The position numbers and the translations under genes are program-made. 64,000 bases of DNA from assembly GCF_001895205.1 (NCBI RefSeq), contig NZ_BDJF01000016.1, forward strand, positions 310,001 to 374,000, given 5' to 3'. This document shows, piece by piece, positions 1 through 9,442 of this stretch. Numbering within the stretch: position 1 is the first letter of the stretch; every line of letters begins with the position of its first letter. The notes beneath the pieces are model-generated. The model searched no databases. It was not told where the DNA came from and was given only the letters and a program-made list of their open reading frames with translations. Source of the DNA: Vibrio injensis (GTDB lineage Bacteria; Pseudomonadota; Gammaproteobacteria; Enterobacterales; Vibrionaceae).

Positions 1-1434
1 GAGCAAGATGAACAGGTTTTTGCTCAGCTATTACAGCAAACCTCCGGCGCTTCAATGCACGAAGGGCGATTACATATCCAACTGACCTATCGCCGCCCCT
101 TTCAGGCTCTGTTGCCCCATCATCCACAACGTAACAGTGAACGTTTTTTACTACGGCAAATTTACGCTTGCTTGGTCTGTTGTGATGCTGACGGACAAGT
201 ACATCCGGAACTGGCTCACCACTGGCATTATGATGCTGAGAATTATCAGTGGTGCTTTTATTTACGCCCAGAGCTGACTTTTCATGACGGACAAATGATT
301 GATGCACAGAGTGTTGTCGACCTCTTTTCACACTTAAAATCCTTACCGAACTATCAGCATGAACTTGCTCATTTAAAACGCATTGGTGCTCCGCATCCGC
401 GGGAAATACTGTTTGAATTCACCGTCCCGGATCAAAGCTTTGCGGGTCTGATTAGCGGTGTCAGTTATTCTATTCAGCCGGTTAAACAGCTTCAGAAAAC
501 GACTACCAACGTGATTGGCAGTGGCGCATTCAAGGTTTACAACCATAGCGATAAACAATTAGTACTGCATGCTTTCAATCGATACTATGGTTGCCGTTCC
601 TTATGCGACCAAATTACTATCTGGCTATTCGACCAAGACGTAACGACTGCAACCGACGCTATTCCTCACGCTGGCCGAAGCTGCCAATATTACGTATCGG
701 CAGAATCCCCGAACATGGAAAACGAACAAGTCAATCAGTTCTCACGCCAAGAAGAGGGTGCGATCTTTTTATTAAATAATCACCACGCAGATACGCGGCT
801 CGATTCCCAACAACGCCAATGGCTACTTAATCTGCTTGAACCAAACTCGTTACGGAGCAATTTAGTACATTCAAATCTTAATCCAGCCGATCATTTGTTA
901 CCTTGTTGGAGTAAATTATCTCGATTGCCGGTCATTAAAAGTGACTTACCGGCCTCAATGACCATTGCCGTTTACAACTACATCACCTTGACTGAATGTG
1001 CCGAAGCGATAGCAAAACAGCTCAATGGTCAAGGTATCGAAGTCACCATAAATAGTTACAGCTATCAGGAATTACTACGAAAAGCCCAACAAGGGCAACT
1101 GCACGAAACACTGATATTAAGCAGTATTAACTTAGATGATAATCGTCATGCCAGCGCCTACCAGTTTCTGTATAGTAACCCTCTGCTGCATCATGCACTT
1201 GGTGATACGCTCAGTAGCTGGCTACGCCAATCGTTAGCGGATATACGCGCAAACGTCTGTATAGAGCAGTACCTTGTGGTATTAGAGCCTTTGGTAGCAA
1301 CCTTGATCCACCATGGTGTTTTACAACCACTCTATCACGAGCAACAAGTACTCAGGTTTCATGATTTAATTCACAATGTCGCTTTAACCACCTGGGGATG
1401 GCCAGAATTAAAGCAAGTCTGGACTGGCAGTTAG
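1..1434 (+). CDS. SgrR-like transcriptional regulator, 3' part (5' end outside window)
   Basis: The frame is open from base 1, so the gene begins upstream and the N-terminal DNA-binding region is not in the window. The visible 477 residues look like the solute-binding (SBP_bac_5) half of SgrR-type regulators. Near residues 35-55 there is a PLRSLLPHHPQRNSERFLLRQ-like stretch typical of the SgrR inter-domain region, followed by motifs such as FYLRPELTFHDG, which SBP_bac_5 proteins use for ligand binding. In enterobacteria SgrR senses glucose-phosphate stress and activates the sRNA SgrS. No SgrS-like gene can be judged here because the upstream side is missing. The ligand is unknown. It could also be a related peptide- or sugar-responsive SBP_bac_5 regulator. 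Confidence 0.8.
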   Translation, partial: EQDEQVFAQLLQQTSGASMHEGRLHIQLTYRRPFQALLPHHPQRNSERFLLRQIYACLVCCDADGQVHPELAHHWHYDAENYQWCFYLRPELTFHDGQMIDAQSVVDLFSHLKSLPNYQHELAHLKRIGAPHPREILFEFTVPDQSFAGLISGVSYSIQPVKQLQKTTTNVIGSGAFKVYNHSDKQLVLHAFNRYYGCRSLCDQITIWLFDQDVTTATDAIPHAGRSCQYYVSAESPNMENEQVNQFSRQEEGAIFLLNNHHADTRLDSQQRQWLLNLLEPNSLRSNLVHSNLNPADHLLPCWSKLSRLPVIKSDLPASMTIAVYNYITLTECAEAIAKQLNGQGIEVTINSYSYQELLRKAQQGQLHETLILSSINLDDNRHASAYQFLYSNPLLHHALGDTLSSWLRQSLADIRANVCIEQYLVVLEPLVATLIHHGVLQPLYHEQQVLRFHDLIHNVALTTWGWPELKQVWTGS

Positions 1435-1486
1435 AGACTGCACTTAGATAATCATCCGCTATAAGCCCAATAATGGATAAGAGGCA

Positions 1487-1813
1487 TCAGTTAGTACAAG
1501 AGTGCTGCCTGATGGTTTGGCTCTCTTTTTCTATCAGTGCTCGGTCGTTTTCTAGCGACGAGATTAATATCTGCCGCATCCAGCTCGGCAATTGTGGATT
1601 TATTTGGTAATACACCCACTTTCCCCGCCGCTCATCAATCACCAAACCGTTTTTACGCAGCTCAGCCAAATGACGAGAGACTTTGGGTTGACTAAGAGAG
1701 AGTGCGGTCATTAAGTCACACACGCACAGTTCTCGATGCTGACTTATTAGTAATAATGATTTAAGCCGAGTCTCTTCAGCTAATGATTTATAGAAGGTTA
1801 ACGTATCGCACAT
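1487..1813 (-). CDS. ArsR-family metalloregulatory repressor
   Basis: The protein has about 108 residues from the ATG at 1813. A GTG at 1822 is also in frame and neither has a clear Shine-Dalgarno. It is a winged-helix ArsR/SmtB repressor: ELCVCDL lies at residues 28-34, with Cys30 and Cys32 in the place of the As(III) ligands of plasmid R773 ArsR. The recognition helix SQPKVSRHLAEL follows, then the wing GKWVYYQI. The third R773 ligand (CVCDLC) is Met here. In that family the first two cysteines are the important ones for arsenite response (established knowledge). No arsB, arsC or acr3 gene is visible. The divergent neighbours are a SulP transporter and a UspA protein, so these are the likely targets (inference). 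Confidence 0.85.
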   Translation of the reverse strand: MCDTLTFYKSLAEETRLKSLLLISQHRELCVCDLMTALSLSQPKVSRHLAELRKNGLVIDERRGKWVYYQINPQLPSWMRQILISSLENDRALIEKESQTIRQHSCTN

Positions 1814-1818
1814 AACAA

Positions 1819-1842
1819 ACACATATGAAAAATCAGATGCGT
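1819..1842. promoter_or_regulatory. Putative ArsR operator (imperfect dyad)
   Basis: ACACATATG, six bases, then CAGATGCGT form a dyad with 7 of 9 arm positions paired. It overlaps the possible GTG start of the arsR-like gene and lies in the gap between it and the divergent sulP gene. The ACACATA and ATGCGT words resemble the E. coli ars operator. Binding is inferred from position and resemblance only. Confidence 0.4.
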
Positions 1843-2088
1843 TTGAAATTAAGGCTTTCGAAGCAAAAAGTCAAAGATCAATGCTGTTTTTTTCCTTACT
1901 TATTCGCAAAAAGTAAAAAGCAAAGAACCATCTTAACGGTTTCCTTGGTTGACCTTCAGAACAGCAATGATTAGGATCACATTTCTAAATGGCCAATAGG
2001 AGATTCCGTGCATGTCACTTACGCCGCCCTAGAACAATGATCACCTCTCACTTCACACCTTTTATTTACCTATTTATAGAGAAAACAG

Positions 2089-3579
2089 ATGTTACAGAAT
2101 ATTAAGCGCGATTGGTTCTCCAACGTGCGAGGGGATGTTTTAGCTGGTTTAGTGGTTGCGTTAGCACTGATCCCAGAAGCAATTGCCTTTTCAATTATTG
2201 CTGGTGTTGACCCCAAAGTGGGTCTATATGCCTCTTTTAGTATGGCGGTGGTTATTGCCTTTACTGGCGGACGCCCGGGGATGATTTCTGCTGCAACCGG
2301 CGCTATGGCTCTATTAATGGTCACGCTGGTTAAAGAACACGGCCTAGAATATTTATTAGCGGCGACACTGCTCACTGGGGTACTACAAATTGTCGCCGGT
2401 TATCTAAAACTGGGGAATTTTATGCGCTTTGTTTCGCGCTCAGTGGTCACCGGTTTTGTTAACGCCTTGGCAATTTTAATTTTTATGGCTCAGCTTCCAG
2501 AGCTAACCAATGTCACTTGGCATGTCTATGTGATGACTTTAGCTGGCTTAGGCATTATTTATCTTTTCCCTTATGTACCCGTTATTGGCAAAATGCTACC
2601 TTCTCCGCTGGTATGTATTATCACCTTAACTCTTATCGCCATTAGTTTTGGCATCGATATTCGCACGGTAGGCGATATGGGCGATCTACCCGATACACTG
2701 CCAATTTTCTTGTGGCCTGATGTACCGCTTAACCTAGAAACCTTAATGATCATCTTACCTTACTCTGCTGGCCTTGCTGTGGTGGGTTTGCTTGAGTCAA
2801 TGATGACCGCGACGATTGTTGATGATCTCACCGATACCGACAGCGATAAAAACCGCGAATGTAAAGGTCAAGGTGTGGCAAACATTGCGACTGGTTTTCT
2901 TGGCGGAATGGCTGGTTGCGCGATGATTGGTCAATCAATTATTAATGTTAAATCTGGTGGTAGAGGCCGTCTATCGACTTTTGTCGCGGGTGTACTGCTG
3001 CTGATCATGGTGGTTTTTCTTAGTGATTGGTTAAGCTTGATCCCTATGGCGGCTCTAGTCGCCGTGATGATCATGGTTTCTATCGGCACCTTCTCTTGGA
3101 GCTCAATTAGAGATCTTAAATCGCATCCACTTTCTACCAATATTGTCATGATTTCGACTGTGATTGTGGTGGTCATGACCCATAACCTTGCAATTGGTGT
3201 TGGAGTGGGTGTGCTACTGGCTGCACTATTCTTTGCCAATAAAATTGGCCGCTTTATGGTTATCAAGAGCGACTTAGCAGAAAACGGCAGCCAGCGTACT
3301 TATCGCGTTGTTGGGCAAGTCTTTTTTGCCTCGTCAGATCAATTTATCAACTCATTCGACTTCAAAGAAGCCTTAGATCATGTCACCATCGATCTGTCTG
3401 CAGCACATTTCTGGGATATTACTGCCGTCTCTTCCCTTGATAAAGTGGTGATTAAATTCCGCCGTGAAGGGGCTGAAGTAACATTAATCGGTATGAATGA
3501 AGCCACAGCCACCATTGTCGACAAGTTCGGTGTTCATAATAAACCCGAAGAAGTGGCAAAACTGATGAGCGGTCACTAA
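2089..3579 (+). CDS. SulP-family inorganic anion transporter with STAS domain
   Basis: This 496-residue inner-membrane transporter belongs to the SulP/SLC26 family. The N-terminus has the family signature (residues 10-50: [19 protein letters not shown], then GLYASF). Many hydrophobic helices follow to about residue 390, then a cytoplasmic STAS domain at about 400-490. Family members carry sulfate, bicarbonate or other anions, and the substrate cannot be read from sequence. The uspA-like gene starts 10 bp downstream, so the two are almost certainly one transcript. The same pairing with Usp proteins is common in SulP loci. The divergent ArsR gene suggests metalloid or oxyanion control. The ATG at 2089 follows GAGAAAACAG. 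Confidence 0.9.
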   Translation: MLQNIKRDWFSNVRGDVLAGLVVALALIPEAIAFSIIAGVDPKVGLYASFSMAVVIAFTGGRPGMISAATGAMALLMVTLVKEHGLEYLLAATLLTGVLQIVAGYLKLGNFMRFVSRSVVTGFVNALAILIFMAQLPELTNVTWHVYVMTLAGLGIIYLFPYVPVIGKMLPSPLVCIITLTLIAISFGIDIRTVGDMGDLPDTLPIFLWPDVPLNLETLMIILPYSAGLAVVGLLESMMTATIVDDLTDTDSDKNRECKGQGVANIATGFLGGMAGCAMIGQSIINVKSGGRGRLSTFVAGVLLLIMVVFLSDWLSLIPMAALVAVMIMVSIGTFSWSSIRDLKSHPLSTNIVMISTVIVVVMTHNLAIGVGVGVLLAALFFANKIGRFMVIKSDLAENGSQRTYRVVGQVFFASSDQFINSFDFKEALDHVTIDLSAAHFWDITAVSSLDKVVIKFRREGAEVTLIGMNEATATIVDKFGVHNKPEEVAKLMSGH

Positions 3580-3589
3580 GGAGCAAAGC

Positions 3590-4438
3590 ATGACCAATAT
3601 TATTGCCTGTATCGATGGAGCGAGCTATTCACAGTCGGTAGCGGATCTGAGTGTTTGGACCGCGAAAACGTTGTCCGCACCGCTAACTCTGCTGCATGTG
3701 CTCGATAAGTCCGATCGAGAAATTGCCATTGAATTATCCGGCAATATTGGCCTTGGCAGTCGTGAGCACTTACTGCAAGAGCTGGTCGAGCTTGATGAAA
3801 AACGCGCCAAAGTAGCCTTAAGGCACGGTAAGGCCTTACTCAATGAGTTAGAAGCCAAAGCCCTTGAATCTGGTTTTACGGACCTACACAAACTGCAAAA
3901 ACACGGTGACTTGCTGGAAACCCTGCTCGATATGGAGAAAGATATCCGTGTCCTCGTGATCGGCAAATCTGGTGAGCTCAACCAAAGTAATACCAAAGCC
4001 GTGGGTTCTCAGTTGGAAAGTGTGGTCCGCACCATTAAAAGCCATATTTTAGTCGCGACCGGGGACTTTGCAGCGCCGCAAAATTATTTGTTAGCGTTTG
4101 ATGGCAGTGAAGTGAGCCAAAAGCTGGTTGAGAAAGCAATCAATACACCGCTACTCAAAGGGCTGACTTGTCACTTAGTGATGGTCGAAGACTCAGATGA
4201 AAAAGCGACCGCATTTGCTAGCGCAGTGGAAAAGTTGCGTACTCATGGCGTCAATGTGGTAGAAGCCAGCTTAACCGGCGACGTGCACCGCGCGATTCTT
4301 GATTACCAACAACATCATCAGTTGGGAATGATAGTGATGGGCGCTTATGGTCACTCAAAACTGCGGCAGTTTTTTGTAGGCAGCAATACCACCAAGATCA
4401 TCGTTGAATCCAACGTTCCGCTACTTTTGATTCGTTAA
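3590..4438 (+). CDS. Tandem-domain universal stress protein (UspA family)
   Basis: The protein has 282 residues with two Usp domains. The first spans about 1-155 (start MTNIIACIDGASYSQSV). The second spans about 158-282 (YLLAFDGSEVSQKLVEKA) and ends with GAYGHSKLRQFFVGSNTTKI, the ATP-binding G2xG9GS/T-type loop of ATP-binding Usp proteins. Double-domain Usp proteins are usually cytoplasmic stress or energy sensors. The gene is 10 bp behind the SulP gene with a strong AAGGAG ribosome site and ends before an intrinsic terminator, which closes a two-gene operon. A role in controlling the transporter is inference. Confidence 0.9.
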   Translation: MTNIIACIDGASYSQSVADLSVWTAKTLSAPLTLLHVLDKSDREIAIELSGNIGLGSREHLLQELVELDEKRAKVALRHGKALLNELEAKALESGFTDLHKLQKHGDLLETLLDMEKDIRVLVIGKSGELNQSNTKAVGSQLESVVRTIKSHILVATGDFAAPQNYLLAFDGSEVSQKLVEKAINTPLLKGLTCHLVMVEDSDEKATAFASAVEKLRTHGVNVVEASLTGDVHRAILDYQQHHQLGMIVMGAYGHSKLRQFFVGSNTTKIIVESNVPLLLIR

Positions 4439-4454
4439 CTTTCAGTCGTACAAC

Positions 4455-4487
4455 AAAAAGCCCTAACTCTTTGTTAGGGCTTTTTTT
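4455..4487 (+). terminator. Intrinsic terminator of the sulP-uspA operon
   Basis: CCCTAAC and GTTAGGG form a 7-bp stem around TCTTT, preceded by AAAAAG and followed by CTTTTTTT. It lies 17 bp after the uspA-like stop. The A-tract on the other side means it could also act on the opposing BCCT gene. Confidence 0.9.
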
Positions 4488-4540
4488 ATCGATAAACAAC
4501 GGTATCCTTCCGACTTTCGGTATATACCGTTATTGGCGCT

Positions 4541-6184
4541 TTATTTGACTTTAGCTTTTCTGGGTTCGCTCATTAATCCCTTAATCAGTGACACCGTCGC
4601 GACCAGTAAGACAATAGTAAACGGGAAACCGGTTGTGACTGCCATCGCCTGCGCTGCCGCTAACCCGCCACCTAGCATTAATGCAATAGCGACTAACCCT
4701 TCAAAGGTACACCAGAAGATACGCTGTGGTGTTGGTGCATTTACTTTTCCTCCAGCGGCAATCGTATCAATCACCAATGACCCTGAATCTGAAGACGTGA
4801 TAAAGAAAACTACCACCAAAATGATACCGACGACCGAAGTAATGCTTGCCAATGGCATGACATCAAGCATCGCAAATAACTTGACGGGTAGTTCCGCCCC
4901 CATCACTGCTTGATAACCATCATTAGCGTATTGACTAATCGCCGTGCCACCGAAAGCAGTCATCCAGAAAGCACAGACCGTTGACGGGATCAACAACACA
5001 CAAATAATAAACTCACGCACCGTACGACCGCGCGATACTCGCGCAATAAACATACCGACAAATGGTGACCAAGAAATCCACCAAGCCCAGTAAAACGCCG
5101 TCCAACCTTGTGAATAATTCACATCTTCACGGCCAAATGGCATGGCTAATTCAGGTAGATAAGTCACATAGGCTAAAAGGTTATCGAAAAATCCCGTTAA
5201 AATCGCTAACGTCGGACCAACAACGACGATAAACAGCAGCAATAAGGCAGCTAAGCCCATATTGATTTCTGATAAGCGTTTAACGCCACTATCTAATCCT
5301 GCAACGACTGAGATCAATGCCAGCGCGGTGATGACAATAATCAAAACCACTTGTGTGGTATCGGTGAATGGAACATCAAATAAAAAGTTAAGCCCAGTCG
5401 CAGCTTGAGAAGCCCCATAACCGAGCGATGTTGCTAAACCGAATACGGTTGCCACCACTGCCAAAATATCGATCACGTGACCAGTCCAACCCCATACCCG
5501 CTCACCAAAGAGCGGATAAAAAATTGAACGCATCGTTAGCGGTAATCCTTTATTAAAGGAGAAAATAGCTAACCCAAGCGCGAGCAATGCATAGATTGCC
5601 CATGGGTGCAGCGCCCAGTGGTAAATCGTTGCTGCCATACCTAATCGACGAGCCGCTTCGGTATCTCCCATTGCGCCGCCCAGTGGCGCCCAATCGGTAC
5701 GTAGGCCATCTTCTATGGCTGTGCCCGATAAGGAACTACTGAAATGCGACATTGGCTCTGATACACCAAAGAACACCAAACCAATCCCCATTCCTGCAGC
5801 AAATAGCATGGCTAGCCAACCTGCGTAAGAATAGTCAGGCACTGCGTCAGTGCCACCAATACGCACTCGACCGAGTGGAGACACCACCAAACCTAAACAC
5901 ACTAAAACGAAAATATTCGCCGATAACATGAAGAACCAATCTAAATGCGAAGTCAGCCAACCACGCATATGTAAAAAGATAGGTTCTACTTGTTCACGGA
6001 AAATCAGTGTCGTAAAGACAAAAATAATGATTGCTAATCCAGATACAGCAAACACTCGGTTATGAATGTCTAAACCAAAAGGCCCAACCGATAACACCAC
6101 ATTATCTTGACCTACGGTGTAGTCAGTATCGATTGGGTTAACCTTACCACTTGGGCGCGGGATCCCACCGTTATCACTACTCAC
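4541..6184 (-). CDS. BCCT-family betaine/choline/carnitine transporter
   Basis: The 547-residue inner-membrane protein has about 12 transmembrane helices. The glycine-rich helix GMGIGLVFFGVSEPM lies at about residues 130-145, and tryptophan-rich motifs (FYWAWWISWSPFVGMFIARVSRGRT) lie at about 365-390. That motif carries the aromatic substrate box of the family. The glycine-rich stretch is the form found in Na+-coupled BCCT carriers such as BetP. The role is osmoprotectant uptake (family knowledge). The start is GTG at 6184, preceded by GAGGAGAGG, a very good ribosome site. The gene stands alone, converges on uspA, and has the ERIC element upstream. The exact substrate is not determinable. Confidence 0.92.
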   Translation of the reverse strand: MSSDNGGIPRPSGKVNPIDTDYTVGQDNVVLSVGPFGLDIHNRVFAVSGLAIIIFVFTTLIFREQVEPIFLHMRGWLTSHLDWFFMLSANIFVLVCLGLVVSPLGRVRIGGTDAVPDYSYAGWLAMLFAAGMGIGLVFFGVSEPMSHFSSSLSGTAIEDGLRTDWAPLGGAMGDTEAARRLGMAATIYHWALHPWAIYALLALGLAIFSFNKGLPLTMRSIFYPLFGERVWGWTGHVIDILAVVATVFGLATSLGYGASQAATGLNFLFDVPFTDTTQVVLIIVITALALISVVAGLDSGVKRLSEINMGLAALLLLFIVVVGPTLAILTGFFDNLLAYVTYLPELAMPFGREDVNYSQGWTAFYWAWWISWSPFVGMFIARVSRGRTVREFIICVLLIPSTVCAFWMTAFGGTAISQYANDGYQAVMGAELPVKLFAMLDVMPLASITSVVGIILVVVFFITSSDSGSLVIDTIAAGGKVNAPTPQRIFWCTFEGLVAIALMLGGGLAAAQAMAVTTGFPFTIVLLVATVSLIKGLMSEPRKAKVK

Positions 6185-6289
6185 ATTCCTCTCCTCTCAT
6201 TGCTTTTCTTTTTAACTCCCAAATAAAAATCTCAATACTGGCGGTAATAGACGTGATGAGAAGAGATAACCTTACCATCACCGTCTATT

Positions 6290-6416
6290 TATATCCTTCC
6301 TACTTGAAACTGCAGGGGCGTTGACTACGTTCGTTACCCCAATCACCTAGTTTGTCTATGCTCATCGGGATTCACTCACTTGCCGCCTACCTGTAACTCC
6401 AAGTTGTTTGGGTATA
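6290..6416. repeat. ERIC/IRU-type intergenic repeat, 127 bp
   Basis: This 127-bp block starts TATATCCTTCC and ends GGGTATA, so its termini are near-inverted repeats. Read on the minus strand it has the ERIC landmarks in order: TATACCC, an AACTTGGAGTTACAGG-like block, GGCGGCAAGTGA, GAATCCC, GTGATTGGGGTAACGAA, GCCCCTGCAG, TTCAAGTAGGAAGGATATA. The length equals that of the classical full ERIC element. It lies between the BCCT gene's 5' end and the 3' end of the ABC permease. No other copy was noticed in the window. Confidence 0.85.
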
Positions 6417-6424
6417 TATCGTAT

Positions 6425-7282
6425 TTATTTCGCCCATAGTGCGGCCCATGAACTTTCATTGGTACGATAAAGCCGATAACTAGCCCAATAACTGACTATG
6501 CCAAGCAGAAGATAGACAAGCAAATTGCCAATGCCAACCTCATTAATAATATTGGACATAGTCGAGGCTGTGACTAATTGTAGCGGAAAATGAAGTACAG
6601 CGTTGAAAAAATTACTGATCAGATAAGAATTAAACATCGCGATAGACAACCATTTTAAGCTAAAACCACCAATAAACATGACCAATAATGGCGAATTAAA
6701 CAGTTGTGACATCAGGAGAGTAAAACAAGCTAAGGGAATTAAACATAGACCCACCAACCACATTAAACCTACGAAATTTAGGCCATGCTGTAATGCATAC
6801 CACCAAGAACGCTGAGCAAATAAAAATCCAAATTGCTCATCAGTTACCATGTTGAGTATCCATAGAAAAATATCCGAAAATACAATCAGTAAAGAACAGA
6901 TAACTGGGATTAAAAATAACCCAAAACCCAGTTTCACCATATGAACCATATTATTGGTGACTGGCATGCTCCGCCAAAACATCGAGCTCCCCTCTTTTCG
7001 TTCTTTACGAAACGTTTTCGGGAAATATAAAGCGCTTAGCATCAATGATACAAAGCCAATAATCATTGTGATGAATTGATTAAAGCTATCCACAACGGAG
7101 GAATCAACGTGAGCAAGTGAATCAGAATATTCGACATCAAAAAATAGATTATTCCCAAGTGAAACATTCATTAATAAGCTGATAAATAATACTATCCCGC
7201 AGACTAATAAAAACAGAGGAATTCTAGTCACACTTTTATTTTCAATCAGCTCTTTTTCAAGCATATATAGACTCGCATGCAT
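6425..7282 (-). CDS. ABC transporter permease (ABC-2 type, YtrA-linked operon)
   Basis: This is a 285-residue integral membrane protein. A short cytoplasmic start is followed by a hydrophobic helix at about 22-45, a large extracytoplasmic loop at about 46-70, and five further helices, with the last at about residues 255-275 (NLLVYLLLGIVSYWASYRLY). No catalytic motif is present. It begins at the last base of the ATPase gene (1-nt overlap) and is the third gene of a gntR-ATPase-permease operon. Such operons usually export or respond to peptide antibiotics or other envelope-active compounds. The substrate is unknown. Its stop lies 8 bp from the ERIC element, so that repeat is probably in the 3' UTR. 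Confidence 0.8.
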   Translation of the reverse strand: MHASLYMLEKELIENKSVTRIPLFLLVCGIVLFISLLMNVSLGNNLFFDVEYSDSLAHVDSSVVDSFNQFITMIIGFVSLMLSALYFPKTFRKERKEGSSMFWRSMPVTNNMVHMVKLGFGLFLIPVICSLLIVFSDIFLWILNMVTDEQFGFLFAQRSWWYALQHGLNFVGLMWLVGLCLIPLACFTLLMSQLFNSPLLVMFIGGFSLKWLSIAMFNSYLISNFFNAVLHFPLQLVTASTMSNIINEVGIGNLLVYLLLGIVSYWASYRLYRTNESSWAALWAK

Positions 7283-8139
7283 TATGCTTTCTCCTTTTGT
7301 AGAGCAAGAAATAAATCTGCTAACTTGATATTATGTACCGTTCCAAGAGCGTGTACTGCTTCTCGATGTTCTGCTGTAAGCAACCACTTAGTGGTGCCTA
7401 ATCCAACTTGTGCGCGTAAAGGATTCCGCTTTTCAATCTCGTCTGCGTAGCTAGAGTTCGCCTCTAATACACAATAATTCTGGGTTAGATTATCCATCGA
7501 GTCTTGCAGGACCACTTTACCTTGTTTGAGCATCACAACATCGGTCAGAAGATGCTCAATTTCCGCAACTTCGTGGCTAGCAATAATTAATGCTCGCTCA
7601 CCATCGTGAAACCATTCAAGCAAATGACGATAAAAGGTTTCTCGATACATAAGGTCAAGGCCTAATGTCGGTTCATCCAAAATCAGTACTTTGGTATCGG
7701 TTGCAATGACGACAGCCAAATGCAGTTGTACTTTCATCCCTTTCGATAGCGTGCGAATTTTACTCGATAAATCAATATTGGTTTCAGCCAATACTGAATG
7801 AGCTTTCACTAAAGAAAAACTAGGATGCACACCACTGGTGTAACGCAATAACTGCTTAACCGTCATCCAGTCTGGAAGTACATTGACATCTGAAATATAG
7901 GCCAGTATTTCCATCACCTTAGCATGGTCAGTAATCGGATGAAGTCCGTTAATGGCGATATCACCCTGATAATAGTGAGCCCCTAGTAACGCTTTGATTA
8001 GAGTGGACTTTCCCGCACCGTTGTGGCCTAAAATACCTAGCACTTGTCCAGCATGAAGGGTGAAACTCACCTCATGCAGCGCTTCTGCTTTTTTGGAATA
8101 TTGTTTAGAAACCTGCCTAGCTTCAACTAATGGATTCAT
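7282..8139 (-). CDS. ABC transporter ATP-binding protein
   Basis: This 285-residue ATPase has Walker A GHNGAGKST at 38-46, the ABC signature-like LSKGMKVQLHLAV at about 128-140, Walker B VLILDEPTLGLD at about 150-161, and the switch histidine in IIASHEVAEIE. The signature has SKGM in place of SGGQ, which is typical of exporter-type ATPases of this branch. The gene overlaps the GntR gene by 4 bp (ATGA) and the permease by 1 bp, so translation of all three is coupled. It should energise the permease encoded next. Confidence 0.9.
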   Translation of the reverse strand: MNPLVEARQVSKQYSKKAEALHEVSFTLHAGQVLGILGHNGAGKSTLIKALLGAHYYQGDIAINGLHPITDHAKVMEILAYISDVNVLPDWMTVKQLLRYTSGVHPSFSLVKAHSVLAETNIDLSSKIRTLSKGMKVQLHLAVVIATDTKVLILDEPTLGLDLMYRETFYRHLLEWFHDGERALIIASHEVAEIEHLLTDVVMLKQGKVVLQDSMDNLTQNYCVLEANSSYADEIEKRNPLRAQVGLGTTKWLLTAEHREAVHALGTVHNIKLADLFLALQKEKA

Positions 8140-8507
8140 ACTTCACCTTCAATATGCCGTTTTAATTGGCTAATAAAATCATCTAAGGGCATCTCCAGCA
8201 CACGAAGTGTATGTGCTATCTCTGGGATCTGCTGCTGTAAAAAATACTGTTTTTGGCGGTTTTTTAGCTGCTCAAGCGCGCCTTTCACGACATACATTCC
8301 TTGTCCACGACGTTTTTCAATCAGTCCTTCATCGACCAGTAGCTGGTAACCTTTCATTACCGTTAAGTGGTTGATTTTAAGTTCAGCCGCGACCGTTCTT
8401 ACCGATGGTAGTGCCTGATCCTCTAGCCAAATTCCTTGTAAGATCTGTTCAATGATCTTGTCGGCTAACTGACGAAAAATAGGCTGATTATCTTGCCACT
8501 CTGTCAT
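8136..8507 (-). CDS. GntR-family regulator, YtrA subfamily
   Basis: The protein has 123 residues from the ATG at 8507, starting MTEWQDNQPIFRQLADKI, which is the usual YtrA-type opening. A longer start at 8561 would add an unrelated 18 residues. The winged-helix domain is at about 10-75, with SVRTVAAELKINHLTVMKGYQ as the helix-turn-helix. The C-terminal part is short, as in YtrA regulators that control an ABC operon in which they are encoded. It probably represses the gntR-ATPase-permease operon itself. No clean operator dyad could be defined in the 8508-8560 leader, which is rich in TATA/ATATA words. Confidence 0.85.
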   Translation of the reverse strand: MTEWQDNQPIFRQLADKIIEQILQGIWLEDQALPSVRTVAAELKINHLTVMKGYQLLVDEGLIEKRRGQGMYVVKGALEQLKNRQKQYFLQQQIPEIAHTLRVLEMPLDDFISQLKRHIEGEV

Positions 8508-8737
8508 ATTTCTATACCGATATGGTGATATACACAGATATAACACTAAACCCAAAAGCAACCGTTGGCAAACTCTTTTTACTCAAACACAAAAATAAAC
8601 GTGACTATAAATCGAAACCGTAAAAGGAAAATATGAGACGACTGCTTACAATTGAGATCAACTTGAGGTCATTCATAGGCTTGCGTTAGTAAACGGCATT
8701 AGTATACTTTGCATTCTGCAAGTAGGAATTATTTACA

Positions 8738-9421
8738 ATGAAATCAAATAAAAACAAAAACTTAATCAGTAACCTGTTACTGAACATTATCATCCCGGTA
8801 ATCATCCTCAGCAAGATGAGTGGCGAGGATAAGCTTGGACCAACTTGGGCGCTCATCGTTGCACTCGCCTTCCCATTAATTTTTGGTATTGTAAGTTTTG
8901 TTCAAGAAAGAAAAATCAACTTCTATTCCGCACTCGGCTTAATTAGTGTGCTTTTGACAGGCGGGATTGGTTTACTACAGCTGGACCCAGCCTATATTGC
9001 CATTAAAGAAGCGGCCATCCCGGGGATTATTTTCATCGCTATTCTAGTGAGTAATATTACTGGCTACCCGATTGTGAAAAAGATGCTACTTAACGACGAT
9101 ATCGTTGATAACGAAAAGCTTAATCAAGCGTTAGAAAAATCGAATAATCAAGCAGAGTTTGAGAGCAAAATAAATATCTGTTCATACATCATTGCCTTTT
9201 CGTTTCTTCTTTCAACCATCTTAAATTACGTGCTCGCTAAATGGATTGTCACCAGCCCTGCAGGAACAGAAGCATTTAATGAAGAGATCGGTAAAATGAC
9301 TGCCCTCAGCTTTCCAGTCATCGCTTTACCAGTGACCGTCATTATGATGGGTGCACTGCTCTACTTATTTAAAAGTATTTCAACCATTACTGGGAATAAG
9401 ATTGAAGATTTTCTGCGCTAA
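8738..9421 (+). CDS. VC0807-family integral membrane protein
   Basis: This 227-residue hydrophobic protein has about six helices. The N-terminal part is LLLNIIIPVIIL, then KMSGEDKLGPTWALIVALAFPL, then a second pair with VLLTGGIGLLQLDPAYIAIKEAAIPG. These are hallmarks of the conserved VC0807 family of vibrios. The function is unknown. It is a single gene with an AGGA ribosome site, ending at a bidirectional terminator that faces sufE. I see nothing that links it to the suf genes. Confidence 0.75.
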   Translation: MKSNKNKNLISNLLLNIIIPVIILSKMSGEDKLGPTWALIVALAFPLIFGIVSFVQERKINFYSALGLISVLLTGGIGLLQLDPAYIAIKEAAIPGIIFIAILVSNITGYPIVKKMLLNDDIVDNEKLNQALEKSNNQAEFESKINICSYIIAFSFLLSTILNYVLAKWIVTSPAGTEAFNEEIGKMTALSFPVIALPVTVIMMGALLYLFKSISTITGNKIEDFLR

Positions 9422-9442
9422 ATCGCTTAAGGTGACAGCATA

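Noticed and set aside
4533..4913. Plus-strand open frame of 126 residues
   Set aside because: It lies wholly inside the BCCT gene on the other strand. Low-complexity composition and no ribosome site.
8508..8561. Longer start for the GntR regulator
   Set aside because: The extra 18 residues are hydrophobic and unlike any GntR start; MTEWQDNQP at 8507 is the usual N-terminus.
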